A stretch of DNA of 64,000 nt, from positions 33,175,001-33,239,000 of the forward strand of contig OX419758.1 in NCBI GenBank assembly GCA_948567375.1, in the 5' to 3' direction. The DNA comes from Lunularia cruciata. Lineage: Eukaryota > Streptophyta > Marchantiopsida > Lunulariales > Lunulariaceae. The notes beneath the pieces were generated by a model that did no database searches, was not told the origin of the DNA, and saw only the letters and a program-made list of their open reading frames with translations. The position numbers were made by a program, and so were the translations under genes. The number at the start of each line of letters is the position of its first letter. Within the stretch, counting starts at the first letter, position 1. This document shows positions 43,440-55,750 of the stretch, piece after piece.

Positions 43440-44734
43440 TTCTAGGTAATAACTCAATCCTCTTTGTATATCCATTAGGTAACTTAACTTCTTCACTCTC
43501 ATCCTTCTCTAGATCCATCTCCAATCTCAATGCAACAAGGCAAGACAAGAAATTCTCTATTACTCTAAGATCTATCAATATTCTCACTTGATTGCCTTCT
43601 AGGACTCCATTAACAACAATGAATTGTGAGTTTGCTTTTTTGGATCTTTGCGCACTTGTCTACTTCCTCCCCTTGGTTTTTTGCTTCCCAATTCAGCCTA
43701 TAAGGCCATGAGGTACATTTACTAGTGATCTTCATTTTCCAAGGTGATTTCTACATCCTCCTCTTCAGTTCATCTCTCCATGTTGTTCAAAGATTGCATG
43801 TATGGAGGCCAAGGGCTCTAAGAAGACGGGCATGATAGTTGATGGATTTGTGCCTAATATGGCCACAATTATAACAACAATGTTGTTCTCCTCAATGTTT
43901 TCTCCTTGTGCAACTCTCTTTCTCTATTCTTCCACTCGTCCTCTTCTCCTTGGAGTGGTTGTGCTCCTCGGTCCCAAAACCAAAGTTGCCCAATTCCAAA
44001 GGAACTGGTCCACCCACATGTGGCATTTCCACCTAATAATGTTAAGATGGAACTACTACTTCACCTCCTCCAAGTGCCCCAACTCTGAGCGCAAGCAATG
44101 GCCTCAAATATAGTGTGAGGATTTTGTACCATGAATTCTTGGCAAATCCGCTCCTTCAACCCTCGTTTGAAATCATCTAGTGCCTCTGTTGGGCTCATGT
44201 TGGTTATTGCAACTTGCAAATCAAGAAAGGCTTCCATGTACTCTTGTGGGCTATTCTTCTACCTCAATCTCCATAGTCAGGCTTTTGCCATCTACACAGA
44301 GTCCACATATTAGAGATTCTTCAATAGTCCGTCTTGCATTGTTGTCTATGCAACCTCTCTTCCTTCTGCCAACCTTTATTGTTCCCAAGCATTGTACTAT
44401 GTAGGGCTTTATTGGTCAAGAACCCAGATGCAAACACACCTACGGACTGCTCGATGATCTCCATTGAGAACAATTTAAAGTATCAATTCATCCTTGAAAT
44501 CCAATTCTCCACTACTTTCATAGAACATTGCCCTTTGTAGGGCTCAATGCTGTAGGTATTCTTCATCCATAGTAGCAATATAGCTTCATTGTTGATCAGA
44601 TTTGGTGCCATTGGCATTGGTGCTTCTCCAAGAGCTTCAACCGTAGGTACTAGGTTTTGTGATGGTTCTCCTTCTTGCATTGTTTGGTCATTCTTGAAGG
44701 TCTGTACTTGACTTTGTAATGCCTCCATGGTCAT
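43440..44734 (-). pseudogene. gag: gag and protease of the nested chromovirus
   Basis: gag starts at 44734 (MTMEALQSQVQTFKNDQ), continues with WISRMN-stop-YFKLFSMEIIE and ALDDFKRGLKERICQEF, and has a knuckle near 43890-43850 of type CYNCGHIRH, where one Cys/His position is lost. The protease lies near 43640-43490: QFIVVNGVLEGNQVRILID with the DSG/DLG motif changed to IDLR. All of it is inactive. Confidence 0.75.
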
Positions 44735-44923
44735 CTTGATCTCTCAAAAGTCGTTCAACATCCCTTGCATTCCTTGCATCAGCTCCTACAATTGCGGATC
44801 CATGGTTCCTGCAAACTCTCAATCTCTACTTCTTGCTTCAATAGAGAATTAATGAGTTAATATGATCACTTGAGAGAGTGAAAAAACTATTAGGACTACC
44901 ACTAGAACTTCAAAGGCTATCAC

Positions 44924-45226
44924 TCATTCATAATATTCCTCACCAAAATTCTTGACTATGAAATCCCTAAACAATGCTTTTGGTCTAACCATGTAACAAA
45001 TTTCTACTTGAGTGTTCAAAGGGAGAGGATTTGGGACATTCAAATCCATTGCAAATAGAATGTAGATTATCAAATCCCACACTCTATCATAAATCACTAT
45101 AGGAAGAATCACCGTGTTTGGTGAATTCATCACTATGTCCATGAACTCTGCTCCAAAATGGTACACAAGATATACTCTCACTTGCTCTCGCTGGATGAAC
45201 ATAATCTTGATGTGAAATGGATTCAA
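44924..45226 (-). CDS. Leader ORF of unknown function in the nested chromovirus
   Basis: An unbroken 100-codon frame between PBS and gag in an otherwise stop-rich element, starting MNPFHIKIMFIQREQVRVYL and ending KNFGEEYYE. It is rich in hydrophobic residues and has no domain I recognise. Extra ORFs between PBS and gag are known in some plant gypsy elements, but chance is possible. Confidence 0.3.
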   Translation of the reverse strand: MNPFHIKIMFIQREQVRVYLVYHFGAEFMDIVMNSPNTVILPIVIYDRVWDLIIYILFAMDLNVPNPLPLNTQVEICYMVRPKALFRDFIVKNFGEEYYE

Positions 45227-45393
45227 GAATGGAAAACGGGGTGCAAGAAATTGTCCAGTGGGCGCCTCTATCCCATCCTCTCTCTAAAACACTCCTAACC
45301 TATCAATTGTATTGCAATTTTTCTCTCCAAAATTACTCAATCTTAGTAGTCCATGTTCTTCCAAGATGTGTGATCCACTCTCTTGGATTCAAA

Positions 45394-45410
45394 CACCTAC
45401 TTTGGTACCA
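45394..45410 (-). other. Primer-binding site of the nested chromovirus
   Basis: On the minus strand, TGGTACCAAAGTAGGTG starts two bases inside the right LTR. Its first bases fit the initiator tRNA-Met complement (TGGTATCA), with later mismatches. Confidence 0.7.
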
Positions 45411-45411
45411 T

Positions 45412-46150
45412 TGTAATATTCCGAGGATAGAGAAACACAATAGAGAAAATACAAATTCCACACTCAAACTCTGATGCCCCAAAGGAGCACCTTCTCTTTA
45501 TTATATAGCCAAAGAGGATCTCTTTTAAGAAAGCTCCACCATAAGATTAGGTACATGGATAAGTGATGTGTCAATGAGCTCCATCCTTAGATTACTTGCT
45601 TGGATGGATGACATGTTGGTCCTGGTCCCATCTAGTTGGTCAAATAGGCTTTGACCAAAGAGAATCATTTAAGGAATCTTCTTGTAAGAATCTCTAAATC
45701 ACATGGGTGAGGTATTGTTGGAAAGCTCTTAGTGAGATAAACCAAGGGGAGGAAAGGCTAGCCTTTTCTTATGGTGGGGAAATTTGCACATTTTTGAGGC
45801 ATAATTCATCCATTTAGGCCTCCAAAATTGCCTCTGAAGTTTCCAAGCCTATTTTGGCTTTTGCCCTATTAGTAGAAGTGTTATTTTGGCAATGCTTCTA
45901 TCTGATCTACTTTCTCCAACATGTGTAACATCTTTCCAAATGTCACCACCTCATGTTTCACCTCTAGATCATATGCCTAGCTATTGATTCTAAAGTTTCC
46001 AAACATGTTCTTGTTTTTGGCTTATTAGTAGAAGTACTCTTTTGGTGATACCTCTGTCCAATCTATTTAGTCCATCATGTATAAAATCCTTTTAGATGTT
46101 ACCAAACCAAATTTCATCTTTAGATCATCTGTATAGTTATTGGTATTACA
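45412..46150 (-). repeat. 5' LTR of the nested chromovirus
   Basis: 739 bp, partner of 39564-40299. A minus-strand TATA box (TATATAA, 45501-45507) sits about 90 bases from the inner end. Confidence 0.92.
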
Positions 46151-46315
46151 TGGAAAGTTAAAGGTTGCCCTTTCTCTTGGTGTAGTTGTCATAATTAGAG
46201 CTACATTAGTGGGTGATGTTTGGTTGGTACGTTGGCACTTAGTGGTGTTGGCACTTGGCGGGGTACTTGTGGTGGTTACGGTTATGAGTTGCAATTTTTG
46301 GTTACTTTGTCACAA

Positions 46316-47930
46316 TGGAGTTCTTTGGGGATTCTAGAAGAGATAGCGCTGCAATATGCAGTGGGTTTACTTGGAGTGGCGCTTGGTATTAGCTTGTATC
46401 TCAGGTCCTAGTGAAGGAGGAGATTGACTTTGAGTAAGAGTTTGGGATAGGAGCTTATTCAATTGAGAGTGCACTTGGTGTGTTTGCACTATTGTTCTGA
46501 GACATGGATGAGATTTATAGGACCTCCAAGGGCCCTAGGCATTACTCAGGTATAGTGAACACCATTGAGTTGGATGACTTCATCCAAGGGTTTGATAGTT
46601 GGTGTGATCTATAGTAGATGTGGAACCCAACTTTGTTTACACCCTTCATGGCGTGGAAGTGGTTGTTTCAACATTTGGAGGGTCCACCAATGGATGACTA
46701 CCATGAGTTCAAGAGAGCTCACTTGGAGGAGATTGAATTATGGAGACAATATTGGTCTCCAAACTATGTCTCTATCACTTTAAGCTCTATTTCTAGGGGT
46801 AGATTGGTAGTACCTACGAGTTCTAGCTCTAGTAGCATTGGTGGATCTCTTGGAGATGGTGCTACTACAAGTAGAGGTACTAGTATAGGAGGTGGTTTAT
46901 TATTGGGGTTTAACCCCATGGTGGAGTTCTTCTGATGTTTGAGGTAGAACTACAAGGGAGTACAGATTGACAAGTTAAGGAGCTTGCAGGAGTTCCAATG
47001 GAAGGTTGGAGAGAGCCTATGCAAGCATACACTTGCATGAGATGGCTGATCAATTTTACTTAAGTAGTTCTTGAGGCCCAAGCAGCCCAATTTTGGTATG
47101 GGATACTAGACTGGGAATTACAATGTAGAGTTTGTGATACTAAATTGTTTGCCTACTTTGGCAGTGGTCTTTGGTTTGGCTGAGCATATTGAGCTTGACA
47201 TGGTAGAGGAGAGAGTGGTGACATTTGGATTTGGTAGGAAGACCTCATCCACAACTATTACTTCTTCCATAGTGCAGCAGAGTGCATCATGCCATGTTGG
47301 TTTCCAAGGATAGGGTGGATAGCCTTGATCCTATGGAGCGAATGGAGGGCCAACTGTAGCTAAACCCTTACCTTCATTTTTAGGTCAGCAATAGCCAATG
47401 AGTGGTGGTGTTGCTTGTTGGACTTGTGGTAAACCTCATCCTAGGAGAGAGAGCACTCAAGGCAGCGGACTTGATACCTTTGGTGCATCACAACAAACAT
47501 AGATAGTGTTAGCATTACCATAGATTTGGTCACACCAGTGACCAATGCTTTGACCTACACCCGCAATTACGGAGTGGTAGGGCTACTATAGAAGGTGGTA
47601 GAGAAGCTCCATGTCATGGAAGATGAGGTGGTAGAGGTGGTGGTAGAGGATCCACATCTAGTAGGGGTGCAGTACCTTCTCTCACTTCCAATACAACCAT
47701 GGCTACTCATATTGAGCAGTTGGAGTAAAGATTGGCTAGCATGGCCATAGCTCAAAGGAGATCAAATTCAGGTGTTGAGGCTTCCACCTCATATGTAGGT
47801 GATAGAGATGTCATAGACTTCATGTGCGGAGTAGCACAGGTGGATGTATCTACCATAGTGACTAGGAGTGTAGTATGTGCTCTAGAGCCTAGAGGAGCAT
47901 CAATGGAGTTGGACCTATAAAGAGGATAGG
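46316..47930 (+). pseudogene. gag: gag of copy 3
   Basis: It starts at 46316 with MEF; one extra T then shifts the frame, after which LGILEEIALQYAVGLLGVAL repeats the hydrophobic start seen in copy 2. GPPMDDYHEFKRAHLEEIE (46681-46737) and the frame 46618-46935 carry the capsid entry. Knuckles, decayed RGG stretch and coiled-coil phrase follow to 47930. A TAG at 47311-47313 matches those at 646 and 27763 in the other copies. Confidence 0.8.
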
Positions 47931-48079
47931 CTGGTAGATAGGTCAGACTCCCCTAGTCTTTTACACTCTCTACGGCACTACACATGATATCCATGGCTCA
48001 TAGATGTCCTAGTGTAGGTGTGGTAGGTGGTGATGGGGTGCATGATGGATTACTTACTAGTCAACTACTTGCTACTACA

Positions 48080-49125
48080 CATACTAAGTCTAGCATGATG
48101 TTAGGAGTGGCTAAGCTGATTATACACTTTCCAATATTCTCAACTAGTGACATGTGTACATTGGGAGTTGACCTAGCCCAAATGTTCTGATTGGCTGCCA
48201 TGCTTTGTGAGAGTAAGGGTGATGTGGTTCCTACTACTAGAGCAAAGGTGGTTGATATTGGAGTTGACTTGGTTGAAAAGCATGGGATCCGCTCAACGAC
48301 CAATTGTTTATGGTAAGCAATAATGGCTAGGTTGGAAGAATTATCAACTAGACCGGCCTTTGAGCAAGTGCAGTTTACACTTAGAGTTGTCTTATTAAAT
48401 AACCAAAGGGGGATTTTTCATTTGGTGGGACCTTCAAGGAAGGTCTATACACCACAAAGGGTCTTACTAGACTCTGGTGCATAGCCTCTTATGTTGAAAA
48501 AGGCTATAGTTGTCGATCTAGAGTTATGGAAGACCAATATGGAGAGGTGTCTATTTCAGATCCAAGCATCTCTAGGTGGTGGTTCTACATAGTACATCAC
48601 ATGTGGAGAGCTTGTTGTTTAAATTCAGCCTAGTCATCCGATTGATAGCTTTGTGGTTAGAGCTCAAGCCATTACAAAAATGGTTGAGTCATATAATGTG
48701 TTAGTTGGGGGAGTAGTGTTATACCCCATGGGTTTCAGTATTGACTATTGGGAAGAGATAGTCTCCTATAGAACAAGTTGGCAGTCAAGTGAAAGTGAGT
48801 ATGTTGCCTACCAATACGCTTTAGTAGTGGCAGTCTTGGCTCACAATGATTTGGGACCATGGCGGCTTCAATTTCAGCTTTCAATCATTTTATTATTTGG
48901 CCTATTGACTTATTGGAGGAGAATGCCCATGCAAAGGATACTCCAGTACCAGAGGAGATCACTTAGATTTGGAGTACGAGTAGGATTGTGCCATCCACCT
49001 TGGATGTTCCATTGTGGAATTCATAGGAGGCATTGTAACAACATGTAGATCAGTTGGTGCAATAGGCTTGGAGTGGAGCCTTTGTACCACTAAGCGACCA
49101 ATGTGAGGATGAGCCTTTAGAGTCA
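48080..49125 (+). pseudogene. Aspartic protease of copy 3
   Basis: Homologous to 1437-2404. The active site LLDSGA is intact (about 48464-48481) but is followed directly by a TAG. The second half is the open frame 48653-49048, with VLVGGVVLYPMGFSIDYWEE. Confidence 0.8.
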
Positions 49126-49129
49126 TTTA

Positions 49130-50230
49130 TCTTGACACCTTGGGATACCACACTCATTGCTTGGCAGTATCCAGTAGAGGGAGTATGTCTATTGGATTTG
49201 TTTGGTAGGATTAGCACTAGACTAGTTGTGGTACTATAGGCGGGTATATGAGTATAGAGGTACTTGTATGTGGAGAGAGATGAGATTGTTAGGTGAGTCT
49301 CTCTACATCTTGTGGCACACTTGGCCTATTGGTATCTTGAGTTATTACCAATGTCAACAGTCAAAGGTTACCAAAAGATCTTTCCAATAGATGTTTCCTT
49401 GTTGGAGGCACAGGATTTGGAGAGATATGGTCCCATTCATTTGATGATTTTTGGATGGCCATATCAAGGACATATATGTGTTGGCCAAGGTTTAGGTCTT
49501 TGGGATCCTTGTTCTGGTGTGTTTTAGGAGATGTTATGGATACTACAACATCTCTAGGTTCATCATTCTGTTTCTTTAGCTAACATTTTGGAGAACGTCT
49601 CTTTGATGGGTGATTCTTGCACCCAAGTGATGGCAATTACACATCAAGTCTATTCTTAGATGGGACTTATTGTGTTGTTAGATGCAGCCAAAGTGGGATC
49701 ATGGGCTCATCATCTTTGTCTTTGGTGGACAAACCTCTTACCTAGAGAGGTTCTACAATGCACTTATGATGGGATTCAACGACTAGACCACATCATTGTT
49801 GATGACATTTGGGATGTTGGGCATTAGTCTCAGACGGTGGTAATGGTTGATAGGTCACTTATGGCAATGGTGAACCTAGTTGGACAGCCTAGAGCCACTT
49901 TTCCCACACTTATGAGTTTCCCAAGCTCTCATGCTTTTTGAGAGGGAGGTCTTGGATTGGTTTGGGACTCTTGGATTGGTCTGGTCTTGGACTGGTTATA
50001 GTAGTTGGTGGAGCTCAACCTCCAATGAGAGAGAGCGAGCAATGGGTTTTTGCACCTGTATTGTTGTTGTTCTAGAAATGTGAGAGACATCTAGGCATTA
50101 GGTGTTAGGTCAGGCTATGGACCTAAACTATTTGACCTGGATTGTGAGCCTTGGCTTAGAAGAGCCACGTAGGATGCACTTGATAAGCATTAACACTTGG
50201 ACACTTGTGAGCTCTGTGCCTATCCATACA
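49130..50230 (+). pseudogene. Cytosine-5 DNA methyltransferase domain, copy 3
   Basis: Motif I reads LLDLFGRIST (Glu>Asp, Gly>Arg). ERDE is kept. Motif IV reads GWPYQGHICVGQGLGLWDP (49449-49503), so the catalytic Cys has become Tyr (TGT>TAT). Motif VI is intact as NILENVSLMGD, and the motif VIII-like VGSWAHHLCLWW has lost its Arg. A small insertion repeats GLVLDW near 49970-50000. The domain is dead but easily aligned. Confidence 0.87.
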
Positions 50231-50679
50231 ATTCAGGCACATATTGGGGGCAATGGACCAAGTGGACAGGGTATTCTTGGGACATAGCCAATGGCTACTA
50301 GGGAGAGTGGTCTACTTGGAGTCCATCTAGGTGAGCATGGTCTACTTGGAGTACACCTTTGGTCTACTTGGGATGCAACTAGAGGATGTATGGAGCTTGC
50401 AGCCAAAGTAGAAGGAGTTTTTCACACTAAGGTTGGGACCTCTAGTGCTTGGAGGTATGATAATACTGCTCCCAAGGGCCTAATGTAGTAGCCAATCAAT
50501 ATGTCTTCCACTCCTATGACAATAACTGAGGATACTTGGGAGCCAGATTTGGGACCCATGCTTACAAGAGAGGAAAGATGGAGAGTTTGGAGGTTCTTGA
50601 AGAGGTACACAAGTTGTTTTGCCTTTAGTATGAAGAATTGGGTGCTCAAAAAGGACTTGGTATTCAGATTGAGCTGACT

Positions 50680-51970
50680 AATGAGTGATACACCAATTTT
50701 TTATGTCCCTATTCATATAGTGACATAGTCAGAGTAGAGACCTTTTTGAAGTTGGTTTGGCAGAGATTTCACATAGAGAGTATGCATCAACTACAATGAT
50801 GCTAGCCAAGAAGGATATGCATGGCAACTACACGGATAGGCAGATATGTGGAGATTACCGTCCTATCAACTGAAAAACTAGGGCTGATTGGTATGCCATG
50901 CCTCCATCAGAGAAGATCTTTGATACAATTGGGCATGCAAAGGTCTTCAATAATTTGGATCTATGAGCAAGATATCATCAATTGCCAATCAAGGAGGAGG
51001 ATAAGTCCAAGATAGCATTTTAGGTTATTGATCCTCATGGCAAGGATGTGTTATATCAGTGGAGGTTCTTAACATTTTGGTAAAGAATGCTCCTATTGAG
51101 TTCTAGAGGGTCATAAATAAGATCCTAGATGGATTGGATTTTGCTCAATACTATATTGATGACATTTTGGTCTATAGCACTATTATGGAGGAGCATGAGA
51201 GACATTTGTTGGAGGTGTTTGAGAAGTTGAGATCTCATGGATTCAAATTACATCTTGGGAAGTGTAGATTATTCCACAAGCAGGTTGAGTACTTGGGTTG
51301 CACTATCTACCTTGGAGGACTTGGTGTTTAGCAAACCAAGGTAGAAGCTATTGTGCATATTCCTTGGCCTACAGATATGAGTAGAGTGTGAGAATTCCTT
51401 AGGTTGGTGAACTTCTATCACCAATATGTTAGAGGATTTAGTGCCATTGCCAAGGCCTTGACAAAGCTGACCAAGCTTACACAAGAGTAATGTTGGAGAG
51501 ATTTGCAAGAAAGAGCTTTTGTAGAGCTCAAGGAGAGGTTGACATTTGCTCCTATTTTGAGGAGACCAATCCAAGGAAGGTCATTTTAAGTTCACATTGA
51601 TTGGAGTATGTTGAGACTTGGAGCAATGCTCATCCAGCATGATGATGAAGAGAAGGAGTTTGTATTGGCCTATGCTAGTTGCTCCAACAATTCAGCAAAG
51701 GCAAAGTATAGTTCCTATGAGGAAGAGTGCTTAGTAGCAGTATGGGCAATAGCACATTTATGATGTTACCTATTTGGTAATCCCTTTACTCTCATCATTT
51801 GATCATCAGCCTTGAAGTGGTTGATGTAGTAGTTCAACAAGCTTTCAACAAAGCTTGCACGATGGGCTCTGATTTTACAAGAGTATGATTTCACGTTTAT
51901 TCACAGACCTGGAGTGATGAACCATGATATAGATGGGCTGAGTAGAAACCCATGTCCCAGCCAGCAAATC
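50680..51970 (+). pseudogene. Reverse transcriptase and RNase H of copy 3
   Basis: RT retains YIDDILVYS (about 51152-51178) in the open frame 51134-51331, the shared palm TGA (50964-50966) and LKLHLGKCRLFHKQVEYLG. RNase H around 51590-51950 has VLAYASCSNNSAKAKYSSYE and a damaged LITDHQ phrase. Many stops. Confidence 0.85.
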
Positions 51971-52159
51971 AGACCAAAGCACGTTGGCATGGTGAGATAG
52001 ATGAGGAGATGGTGCCAGGTTGGCATGCATTTTCCTTTCTTTGTATATTTTTTGAGGCTTGAGTGGTATCTCTCTTGGTGCATACAAGAGAAGTTATTGA
52101 GGTCACAAATCTAGAGAGTGGAGATAGTGGTACAATTCAGCAAGACATCATGATAATGT

Positions 52160-54880
52160 CGTAGTGATGGACTATCTTTGCACTAGTGTTGTGGGTGGCA
52201 TAATTGGAACCAAGGAGAAAGACCATGTTCTTCAACAAGCCAAGCAGTTCAGATTGTATAGTAGATAGCTTCTTCATGTATGGGAGGATGGTAGAGTGAG
52301 AGTAGTACCACTTCCATCTCAGAGACCATGTGGTACACACATTTTTCATTTTGGATGAGTTTTAAAGAAGAAATGCATTATTGAAACCAAATGGAGAATA
52401 AATGATGAGAAGTTTGTATCTTGATTCGACCCAAAGAAGTCAACTTTGTGATGGAGGAAGAAGGAATTGGACTGGATCAAACCTGAAGAAGCTTACTTTG
52501 TATCAGAGGAGGTAAAACTCGGAGCAAATGTTGAAGGAGGGCAGACCCAAAGGAGGAGTGGAAATTGTAGGTCAGGGTTCTTGCAGGGGTTGTATTTCAA
52601 TGACAAAAGGTCCAAATCATGCGTGCTATCTCTTGTTGGAAACGTCTTGTTTAGTGCTTTCCATTGCAACCAAAATTGCAAAGTTTGGAGGTTTGTAAAA
52701 GAAGTTACAAGCATTTGAAGTTTTGGGAGTAGATGTACATAGTAGTTTAGTGTCTTCGGGTTGAGGTTCTTTGAGTTTGTGTCTTCTGACTTTGGGTGTA
52801 CATGACTTTGGGTTAGAAGCTTCTTTGCCTCACGACAAAGGTGACTAAATCCAAGGTAGCCGGACCTTGGAATGCAGTGAAGGTAACTTTGGGAATCTTG
52901 CTAGAGGTGTTAGAGGAAGTTAGAGTAAGGAAAGAAGATAGTTAGGATACCCATGACTTCAATTTCAGTTCTTATTGAAGATAGGATAAATTAGAAGATA
53001 AATAGTAGTAGTGAATGAACCCAAAATGCAAGATCAGATAGTAAGTTTCTTCGGACTAAAAACATTAGTGATAAGGTGAAAGTGGGTTGCAAATTGAAGG
53101 CGTAGATAGTGTACCCATGCTTTCAATTACAATTCTTGATGATAACATAGTAGAATTAGTGAAGAAATTGATAGTAGTTAGACCCAAAGTAAGAGATATA
53201 CGAGTGCAGGTGTCTTTGGAGTTACCATTGGAGACATTAGAGAAGAGTGGGTTGGGAGATGAAGGTTTAGAAGGATTACCCACTAGTGTAATTGTAGATC
53301 AGAGTGAAGAAGTGTTAGAATTGGTGGAGGAAGTAGGAGTTGTGAAACCCAAGGATAGAGTAGTAGTGAGTGAAGTTACTTCGAGATTGAAAGCCAAGGA
53401 AGAAGTAGACATTGGATCGGATTAGTAACAATTTTGAGATTTGAAGAGGCAGATATGAAGAGATGCATTGTCAGTTTGGATTTGCAGGTTAGAAGAGTTG
53501 TTAGGAAATGGTATAGTTGTTAGAACTATCGTTTGCTTCACTATTCAATAGTCGCATTCGTAGGAAAATGTTGTTTAGTGCTCATAATTTCTAAGAATAG
53601 ATAAAGCAAAATGTTATGAAATAGTGCTCGTCGTTTGAGCTTGATTTCAAGTATCAACATTGTGATTGTGTTTGTGAGTGTTGGAAGAATTTTGAAGTGC
53701 AAATCAGTGTGCTTATTGAATGTTGGATTCCGCAGCTTTGATCTTTATTCTGTGTATTTGATCTTGAGTGAAGTGCAATCGGAGCAATGCCTTGACAAAT
53801 CTAAGAGGAATTGTAATGTTGGTAGTATTTTGCATTTGTGAGTGCTACACGAAGTTGATGTGAAGCAATTTTGATCGAGGAAGTTGTGCCTTAAGTGGAG
53901 TGGTAGAACACAATTTGGAGGCGAAGTCATTTTGCAGTGAAGTGCCATTTTTAGGAGAGCCTGAATCATCACAATCAAGATTGTTTGGAAAGATTTGATG
54001 GAGTTGTGATTAAGAAGTGTTAATTTGTGACGAGATTGCAAGTCAGTGCTTGTTACTCTCTTCTGGGTGTGGTTTCTACCTAAGAGATTAAAGACACAAC
54101 CAAGAAGAACTACATTGTTACTGTTTGCTTTGTATTTGGAAATTTTTGACCAGTATCTCTACGGGAACAACTTTACTTACCTGATTACCGCAAAAGTGAT
54201 ATTTGCCGGGTTGTCACAAACCACAATTGGTCCATCATGATCATGAGGAGCTAGGCCATTGTGGAGTAAAGCATACATATAGTTTACTCTAGAGTCATTA
54301 TTGGTGGCGTGGTATGCAGACCAATGTATAGCAGTTTGTTGCAAGATGTGTGGTTTGTGACCAAGTTAGAGTATCATTTAATACTCATATGCCACTATTA
54401 TACCCATTACCTATCATGGGATTGGGTTATCATTGGAGTTTTGACTTTGCTTGACCTTTAACATTGACCGTGAGAATCATCGATATGTTTTGGTGATGGT
54501 GGAGTACTTCTCCAAATGGATTGAGTTGGTGGCACTTCTTGACAAGTCCATTGAAGGGACGGCTTACTTGTTCTTGGATTCGGTTCTCAATCATTTTGGT
54601 GCACCAATTGAGGTTTTGATTTATCATGTCACAAAGTTCTTGGGAGGTTTCAAGTCTTGTGTGACAAGGCTTTGATTGATCATCATATTACCTCCCAAGA
54701 TCACTTTGAGGCAGATAGCTTAGCAAAGAGTGGTTTAGATAATGAAGAGAGGATTGTGAAAGTATGGTTTGTAGAGAGGCCACTTGGGAGATTTGGATCT
54801 CCAATTACCTTGGTTGGCCATGGGCTATCGGTTCAATTGGTGAGCCTCCTTAGCATCCTTCTTTCCTTTCTTTCTACTCT
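52160..54880 (+). pseudogene. Integrase of copy 3, split by an insertion
   Basis: The start (MDYLCTSVVG, 52169 on) runs to RVVPLPSQRP and stops at 52328. The zinc module resumes at 54224 (HHDHEELGHCGVKHTYS) with CVVCDQVR. The core is open in pieces: VEYFSKWIELVALLDKS (54475-54545) and LNHFGAPIEVLIYHVTKFLG, where the second catalytic Asp (DQG) has become Tyr. Removal of 52329-54218 plus one 5-bp repeat restores the phrase. Confidence 0.85.
52329..54218 (+). mobile_element. 1.9-kb LTR-like insertion of unknown family
   Basis: An insertion in the integrase of copy 3, flanked by GACCA (52324-52328) and AACCA (54219-54223), a 5-bp duplication with one change. Ends are TGTGGTACACACA and GGGTTGTCACA, so TG...CA with a TGTG/CACA inverted pair. 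No gag or pol is found. It is probably a solo LTR of a large gypsy element. It contains a 112-codon plus frame (53087-53425) with an acidic, repetitive composition (VVRPKVRD, VVKPKDRV; LPLETLEKSGLGDEGLEGLP), of no known family. Confidence 0.72.
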
Positions 54881-55059
54881 ATGGACAAGATCCAGATTTA
54901 CCTATAGCCATTCATCGAGATGCTACTATAGTTTTGGACTTGGATGATTTAGATGTATGGATGAGCGCATGTTCTCAATGGGTAGATATCTTTTGGAGAG
55001 TAATGCCAATGACCTCTAAGAACTTGGTGATCGCTCAGCATAGGGATATCTTATGTTAT

Positions 55060-55500
55060 GCTACCATTCAAGGAGTAGGTTATATAGACCCTTGATTTGT
55101 CTATTTCATCCATGTGATTATGTATATCTATAGCAAACAACACCGACGACACTTGATGTTTCTACGGGCCGCACTATCTTGAGAGTGCATGAGGTTTTTC
55201 CATTTGGATTCCTTTTGTTGGACTGATGTGATAGTGTTGTTTAGAAGGATCATGTGTGTAGTTGTGCGCCATGTCACCTCCCAAACATTGATGGTACTAT
55301 GGACCCAAGCTTGGCACTTGTACGTGTAAACTTACGATGTATATTATACAGCTCTTTTGGTGGAGCTACTACTATGTTAGTGTGTGATAGTTGTTCAAGA
55401 TGATGGTATATGGTATGTATGACTCCTCCTCTCACGGTGGTTCCTCAAGGACAATGGTTATGTTCTAGATATATTCGACCTATAGCTATTCCATCCTTTA
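55060..55500 (+). pseudogene. GPY/F-like segment and PHD finger of copy 3
   Basis: A continuation of the integrase. After CHLPNIDGTMDPSLALV the finger reads LRCILYSS (second Cys>Tyr), TTMLVCDSCSR (second pair intact), a stop in place of Gly, WYMVCM (His>Tyr) and PPLTVVPQGQWLCSRY (last Cys>Tyr). Combined with copy 2, every one of the eight ligands of the Cys4-His-Cys3 finger is kept in at least one copy. Confidence 0.84.
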
Positions 55501-55642
55501 TAGATTGCAGACAAGCGCGTAACGATGGGACTCAATAGTACCCGATCTCTTGATCTTTTGCCCACCATAAGGTATACCATATACTTGGAATAGATGGCTA
55601 TCTGGAATTATTAGAGGGACCTAACTACCAACTAGGGGGCTA

Positions 55643-55748
55643 TTGTGGTACTTTAGAGTCCATGTATGACTTATGTGTGAGTTATGCTTCTATAGTGTGT
55701 GATGTTGACAATGATATATGTTAGGTAACAATGTATATACGTATGACA
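55643..55748 (+). repeat. Repeat block B1 of copy 3
   Basis: 106 bp from TTGTGGTACTTTAGAG to ACGTATGACA, preceded by an AGGGGGC purine tract and separated from A2 by the two bases GT. It has the same length as B1 and B2 of copy 2. Confidence 0.88.
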
Positions 55749-55750
55749 GT

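Larger units (their letters stand above)
39564..46150 (-). mobile_element. Minus-strand chromovirus nested in copy 3
   Basis: A complete LTR element of 6.6 kb. Both LTRs are about 737 bp with TGTAAT...ATTACA ends, and the target duplication is TGGCA (39559-39563) / TGGAA (46151-46155). Transcription runs leftward: PBS at 45394-45410, then gag, protease, RT, RNase H, integrase, chromodomain, and a purine tract before the left LTR. Coding frames carry many stops. The family differs from the chromovirus at 6.5 kb in LTR length and sequence. Confidence 0.93.
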
